A stretch of DNA of 64,000 nucleotides, from assembly GCF_030052815.1 (NCBI RefSeq), contig NC_079494.1, positions 37,620,467 through 37,684,466 of the forward strand. Reading direction: 5' to 3'. The notes below the pieces were generated by a model. It did no database searches, had not been told where the DNA came from, and saw nothing but the letters and a program-made list of their open reading frames with translations. Within the stretch, counting starts at the first letter, position 1, and each line of letters starts with the position of its first letter. Made by a program: the position numbers and the translations under genes. Origin of the DNA: Hevea brasiliensis. Taxonomy: Eukaryota; Streptophyta; Magnoliopsida; Malpighiales; Euphorbiaceae. This document shows positions 59,548 through 64,000 of the stretch, piece after piece.

Positions 59548-60935
59548 AGGTACTGAAGGTAAAAACCAGTAGACTATCGACTGAGATTTTTGGAGTCCAG
59601 ATCTGCGTATGTTAGAAGAGTTCAAGATTGTCACCTCCTCAGCAATGCATGTAGATAGGGCTCATTTTATACATGTTATGTATATTGTTCATTTCTAGCA
59701 CATTGTAAATTATTTGTATATCTTGTACAAAATAAACTCATGTAATTAACCTATGAATTATGGGAGCTACTCAAAGTAAGTATTTTAATATGTAAATTAA
59801 AGCAGTTTGAAAATTTTACTTATGTGATTTGAGCATGAATGAGATTGTATGGACTCGAAGACAGATTTGAAATATATAGATAATGCATGGAAATGAATAT
59901 GAAATTGAGATATATGAATGAGATGTGAATTATGAAAAAATTTTGAGAATGATTGATGAGATCATTATGATTAGCAAGGATAAGATTTTATTTTGAAAAT
60001 ATTATTGAATTTCAAACAGGTAAATAGTAAAATACGTCAACTGGTAATAAAATAGGGGAAACTCCGCTGGTTTCTCCGTCGAAAAAAATAATTAATATTA
60101 AAATATAATGAGATCAAATTATGAAAGGAATAAAGTAAGATAAGATAGGGTGCCCCGGCACCGAATGTAGCACACTTTGCTCGGCTACACTGTAGTCGGG
60201 TGAGGGGTGTTACAGCTTGAAATTGTATGACAAAGAGGATAGAAAATTCTGAAACTAGTAGACTTATAGGGTTCAACACCTTGGACAGTCATTAATCAAT
60301 TGATTGTAACTAGAGTTATACTACTTCAAAGTGAATGATTCAAAAGGGAAATTAAAGTTAACACATAAAGAAACAACTTCCATCATCTTGGCCAAATTAC
60401 TAGAGGAAATTAGGATATAAAATCTAAAATCTATGAAATTTTCATGGACAACTTGGGATATGAATGGTACCTACCCACTTAAATGATTTAATGAACACTT
60501 AAATCATGTGAGTAGGCAGTTGGAGCTTGTATTCCCATCACAAATAGAACTTACGAGACATTGCCAACATAACCTGAAATGTGAATTGTAATTACCATAA
60601 ATGAAATGTTGAAGGTGTAAATGATGTGCAAATGTTATTTGGGACTTATGTTCCCATTATGAGTAAAAATGAAAATGCTTGAAACTAAGTGACATGTGAG
60701 ATGATGTGATTGATAAATTGTGATCCATATGAATGAAATTTATGAATACATGCATTAGGTGAAAATGAGTTTGGACATTGTATTTCCACTAGGAATAGAA
60801 TTAAAATACTACAAAATATAAATAGAAAATATAATGAAATAATAAAACATATTAACACTTAATAGTACTAATGTGCCAATGTATTGCTTAGACACATGTG
60901 TCAAATTGGATAGATTGGCATGCCAATAGGGGATT

Positions 60936-61638
60936 TGTGACACCCCTCACCCGTCTACAGTGTAGCCTAGCGACGAGTGCCACATTCGGTGTTGGAGTAC
61001 CCTATCTTATCCTATCATGTCCATTGTTAATTTTAAACTTTATAGAAAAGCATGTAGAAAATTTTTTTTATCGCAATTTATCTCTGTGGAAACCCGGGCA
61101 GAGCCTCCTCTGTTTTATTGGCATCTAGCGGGTTCTAATAGTTACCTGTCAAAATAATTTCATGTCATATCTATTCTATTCATCTTATTATATAACATAT
61201 CTTTTCTTACTCAAACAATTCCAAGTGAATATACTTTTCATTCATTCATTCATATGGGAATTTATATACAGAAATTCATAACTTTATTTACAACTCAAAA
61301 TATATTTACAATTTTGGTTTACATCATGAACTAGTAATTACATCATGATTATACACAATGAACCAAAATACTAGTCTATACATGGGCCCTACCAAAATAC
61401 AAAAGACTAACGAGGTGAACTCTGAACTCTATACAGATCTGGTTAACTACGGTCAGAACACTACTGTGGCGGCTACTGATCTCTAATACCTACTCGATGG
61501 AAAAACTAACGCGCTAAGCAAATTGCTTAATGGTGCATAATTTTAAGGAATAATAACTGAATAATTAAAAGTAATAGCTCTATGTAGAATTTTGCACTTC
61601 TAGGTCAATTATATATTTTATTTCACTTTGGGAATAAT
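60936..61638 (-). mobile_element. LTR J, 3' part
   Basis: Reverse-oriented LTR starting TGTGACACCCCTCACCCG at 60936, with GGATT (60931-60935) as the candidate TSD. It is interrupted at 61638 by LTR K and continues outside the window. The hairpin CTAAGCA/TGCTTA(A) at 61514-61530 has lost its terminal pair. It matches the 3' ends of LTRs I and 29987-33877. Confidence 0.85.
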
Positions 61639-64000
61639 TGTAATGCCCTCACTTTAGATAGTTCGTACGTTCTACTATTTCAGTGACCAATGTCTGACCG
61701 GATAGCTAGAATGTCTGGAACTATAATTAAACTAGATTGAGGAGTCATAAATAGACCAAATAATAATAAGACAAATTAAGGAAAAATTTTAGCAATGAAA
61801 TACGATAAAGTTAAATGAGCTGGTGCCTCGGTGATGGGTGACCCTAACGGGAAGTTGCTGTCTTCACAGCTAGTAATCCTAAACCCGAGGGAAATCTTGT
61901 GAAATAATATCTGGGATGCCAAAGAAGAGTTATGGCGCCCTAGGTAGCATTAGAATGCTAGGAAAATATTATGAGAATTTTTAAGATCGGTACAAACAGT
62001 TTTAGCTCCTTAAGCTAAATAGAGGGCATTTTGGTCATTTCGTGTTCAGAGATGATTTTTGGCTAACTTGTCCAATTAATTAAATAATTTATATGACATA
62101 AAATATGAATAATATTACTAAAAATTAAATTGAAAATGAGTAGAAAAAAAAAGAAAAGAAAAGAAAAGAAAATGAATTAAAATGGACTTATGACATCACT
62201 ATGATGTCATTAAAAACTCTCCACCCAATCACATTGTAACGCATACTTAAATACCCTATTAAAAGAGATAAAAATGAGTAAAATGAGAAAACCAATTCTG
62301 ATCATTGTCTTCCTCAACCAGCCAAACCACAATGGAAGGGTTCTTCTTCCATTTTTCAAGCTTCCAAGCTTGAATTTCCACCCTTTCTCACCATAAAAAC
62401 CCTAGATCACTTTAATAAAAATTGATCCCACACCTTGAGGAAGATAGTGGCAACTAAGAAGTGAAGGAAAATTGAAGTTTAGGTAAGGGCAAGTTGGACA
62501 CAAGTGAGATTAGTGCTTACTCTCCCTTCCTTCCTTTATTAAACCATGAATTGAGGTCATGAGGAGTTGATATTGCATGAAAAATTAAGAAAACCATGGG
62601 CATTGGAAAGACCAAAAATTCGGCAGCCTTGATGACCATAAGAGTTTGATGAATTTTTGAATATAAACTTGCTTAATGATGATGATTGATGACAAAAAAG
62701 TGTATTAGAAGTTGTATGGGAGGACTTTGTATGAATTAAGATATATTGAATTAGGGTTTTGATCATAAATTGAGGATTTTGTGGTATGCTTGAAATTGAT
62801 CTTATTGAGGTGTTTTGTTGACAATTAGAAGTGCCTTGAATACCAATTGAAGTTTGGGAGTTGGGAGAAATTGAATTAGAAGTGTTGATTTTTATGTAGG
62901 AAATTCTGGACATATGAGTCCAATGTGTTTATATGAACATAAGTAGAGCTAGACAGCTCCAATTGGTGTGAGGCTAATTGGAGCTAAAATTTAAAACCTT
63001 AAGCCATATTTTTAATGGAGAAACCTTGCCCAGAAAACCAACTTAGAATACCCTAAAAATTGCATCAATCCGGGTAACACACAAGCTGTCCCTGGAAAAT
63101 GACCAAATGAACAGTGTTTGTTCATTTAGCCATAACTCAGTGTAGAAATATCCAAATGACCTGAATTTTATATCAATGGAAATATTAGAAAATTTAGAAC
63201 AACTTTCATGAAGAACATAAACTCAAATTCTGAACTTACCCAATTCAAATTGCTAGTCCAAGTTAGGACACCAAATCTGGCAGAATCAAATTTGCCCAGA
63301 AAATCTTAGTAAGAACCAATCCGGCCAGTTATGGTAAATTGACCATAACTTGAGCTACAAAACTCCAAATGGAGTGATTCAAAAAGGAAATTAAAGAAGA
63401 CACATAAAGGAACAACTTTGATGAAGAAAATTTTGCAAAATTTCCACTGTAACAATGACCAATGGAATAGTAAATTTAAGGCATGAAATCTAAAAATTTT
63501 GAATAATATAAAATAAGCTTTGAAATGGTATTGGCAATCAATGCCAACAAAAATATAATGGAAAATGTGGTATATTAGTGAACTTAGGCTTAACAAATCT
63601 ATTATGAATTAAAAAGTCAATTTTTGTGTAGGAATGGTCAAGTGAATAGTAATAACCAAAATTAATGGAGTGAATGCTACCCCACTTGAATGATTTAATG
63701 AATGTTTAAATTATGTAAATGTGTAGATGATGTTTGTATTCTCATCACAAATAGAACTTAGGGGATATTGTTAATTTAATTTGAAATGTGATTTATAAAT
63801 GACTATAAATGAAATATTAAAGGTATAAAGGATGTGCAAATAATATTTGAGACTTAGGTTCCTTTTATGAATACAAATGAAAATACTTGAATCTAGGTAC
63901 ATATAAATGAAAATGCTTGAACCTTAGTACCTGTAAATTGGTGTAATAAATTAGGTAAATGACAAATAGATAGTGAGGTTGATAAATAGTGAACTATATA
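61639..64000 (+). mobile_element. LTR K, 5' part, running off the window
   Basis: Starts TGTAATGCCCTCAC at 61639; TAATT before it is the candidate TSD. It resembles LTR H throughout (for example 63660-63800 against 60465-60610). The TGACATCA repeat is at 62191-62209 with CCAAT at 62225-62229. A (AAAAG)n-like purine stretch lies at about 62147-62172. No coding region seen. Whether K is solo or full length cannot be told here. Confidence 0.85.
62191..62229. promoter_or_regulatory. Inverted TGACATCA repeat with CCAAT
   Basis: TGACATCACTATGATGTCA at 62191-62209 and CCAAT at 62225-62229; offset 552 bp from the LTR start. Confidence 0.45.

Larger units (their letters stand above)
55952..60214 (+). 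mobile_element. Solo LTR I (4263 bp)
   Basis: From TGCAACACCC to GGGTGTTACA. The flanks GCTTA (55947-55951) and GCTTG (60215-60219) form a TSD with one mismatch. Same subfamily as 4650-8689 over most of its length, but its 3' end resembles LTR 29987-33877. Units of the spaced array begin at 57259, 57441, 57631, 57834 and about 58035. The TGACATCA repeat is at 56495-56512, minisatellite at 58889-58940, GC-rich block at 58956-59058 and hairpins at 59506-59547. Confidence 0.93.
51728..60935 (+). mobile_element. LTR H, split by two LTRs and cut by a third
   Basis: Starts TGTGACATCCTC at 51728, with TATTG before it as the candidate TSD. Host pieces are 51728-52163, 54271-55951 and 60215-60935. 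The first two join cleanly at the CATAT TSD. Array units lie near 55338, 55551 and 60306. Homology stops at 60935, where LTR J begins; its 3' end is beyond the window. Most like LTR K. Confidence 0.8.

Noticed and set aside
62557..62913. Minus-strand open frame of 118 codons rich in Ser, Asn and Ile
   Set aside because: Antisense LTR K sequence of biased composition; no similarity recognised and no homologue retained in LTR H.

Overview
The window is repeat DNA from a flowering-plant nuclear genome. It is AT-rich and holds no recognisable host gene, tRNA or rRNA. Almost every base can be assigned to Ty3/gypsy LTR retrotransposons of the chromovirus kind: gag with zinc knuckle, aspartic protease, RT, RNase H, integrase and a C-terminal chromodomain tail, and a primer-binding site (PBS) matching initiator Met-tRNA. 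Their LTRs are very long (about 3.4-4.3 kb). One further LTR family of about 2.1 kb is present twice. The species cannot be named from this sequence.

The elements are nested, and most boundaries are confirmed by 5-bp target-site duplications (TSDs). From outside in: LTR G (+, right end at 51390) contains LTR E (-, right end at 50348). E contains element C (-, 5' LTR 35046-42014, internal region running left). C was invaded by element A (+, from before the window to 13346), element B (+, 13890-29720, TSD CATAG), an LTR at 29987-33877 (-, TSD CTTGC) and an LTR at 36306-39800 (-). A carries a solo LTR at 4650-8689 (TSD GTAAA). The 3' LTR of B carries a solo LTR at 25295-28899 (-, TSD TATAC). E carries the 2.1-kb LTR at 44402-49945 (TSD GAAAT), which itself carries LTR F at 44924-48348 (TSD ATGGG). 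To the right, after a 337-bp spacer, LTR H (from 51728) holds a second 2.1-kb LTR (52164-54265, -, TSD CATAT), LTR I (55952-60214) and LTR J (from 60936, -), and J is broken by LTR K (61639 to the window end).

Only B has all protein domains, and its reading frames are interrupted many times. A keeps gag and the chromodomain tail but has no recognisable protease, RT, RNase H or integrase, so it looks like a non-autonomous gag-only element. C keeps gag and protease fragments.

The most interesting signal is in the LTRs. About 600-650 bp before the LTR 3' end, most copies carry GCACCA followed by two adjacent hairpins whose stems change in a compensating way between subfamilies. The LTRs also contain an array of diverged units spaced about 190 bp, a conserved TGACATCA/TGATGTCA inverted repeat followed by CCAAT, and a GC-rich block with G-box-like and TGACGT motifs beside a 20-bp minisatellite. 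Many differences between the two LTRs of B are indels at CG dinucleotides, so some of the frameshifts may be sequencing errors.
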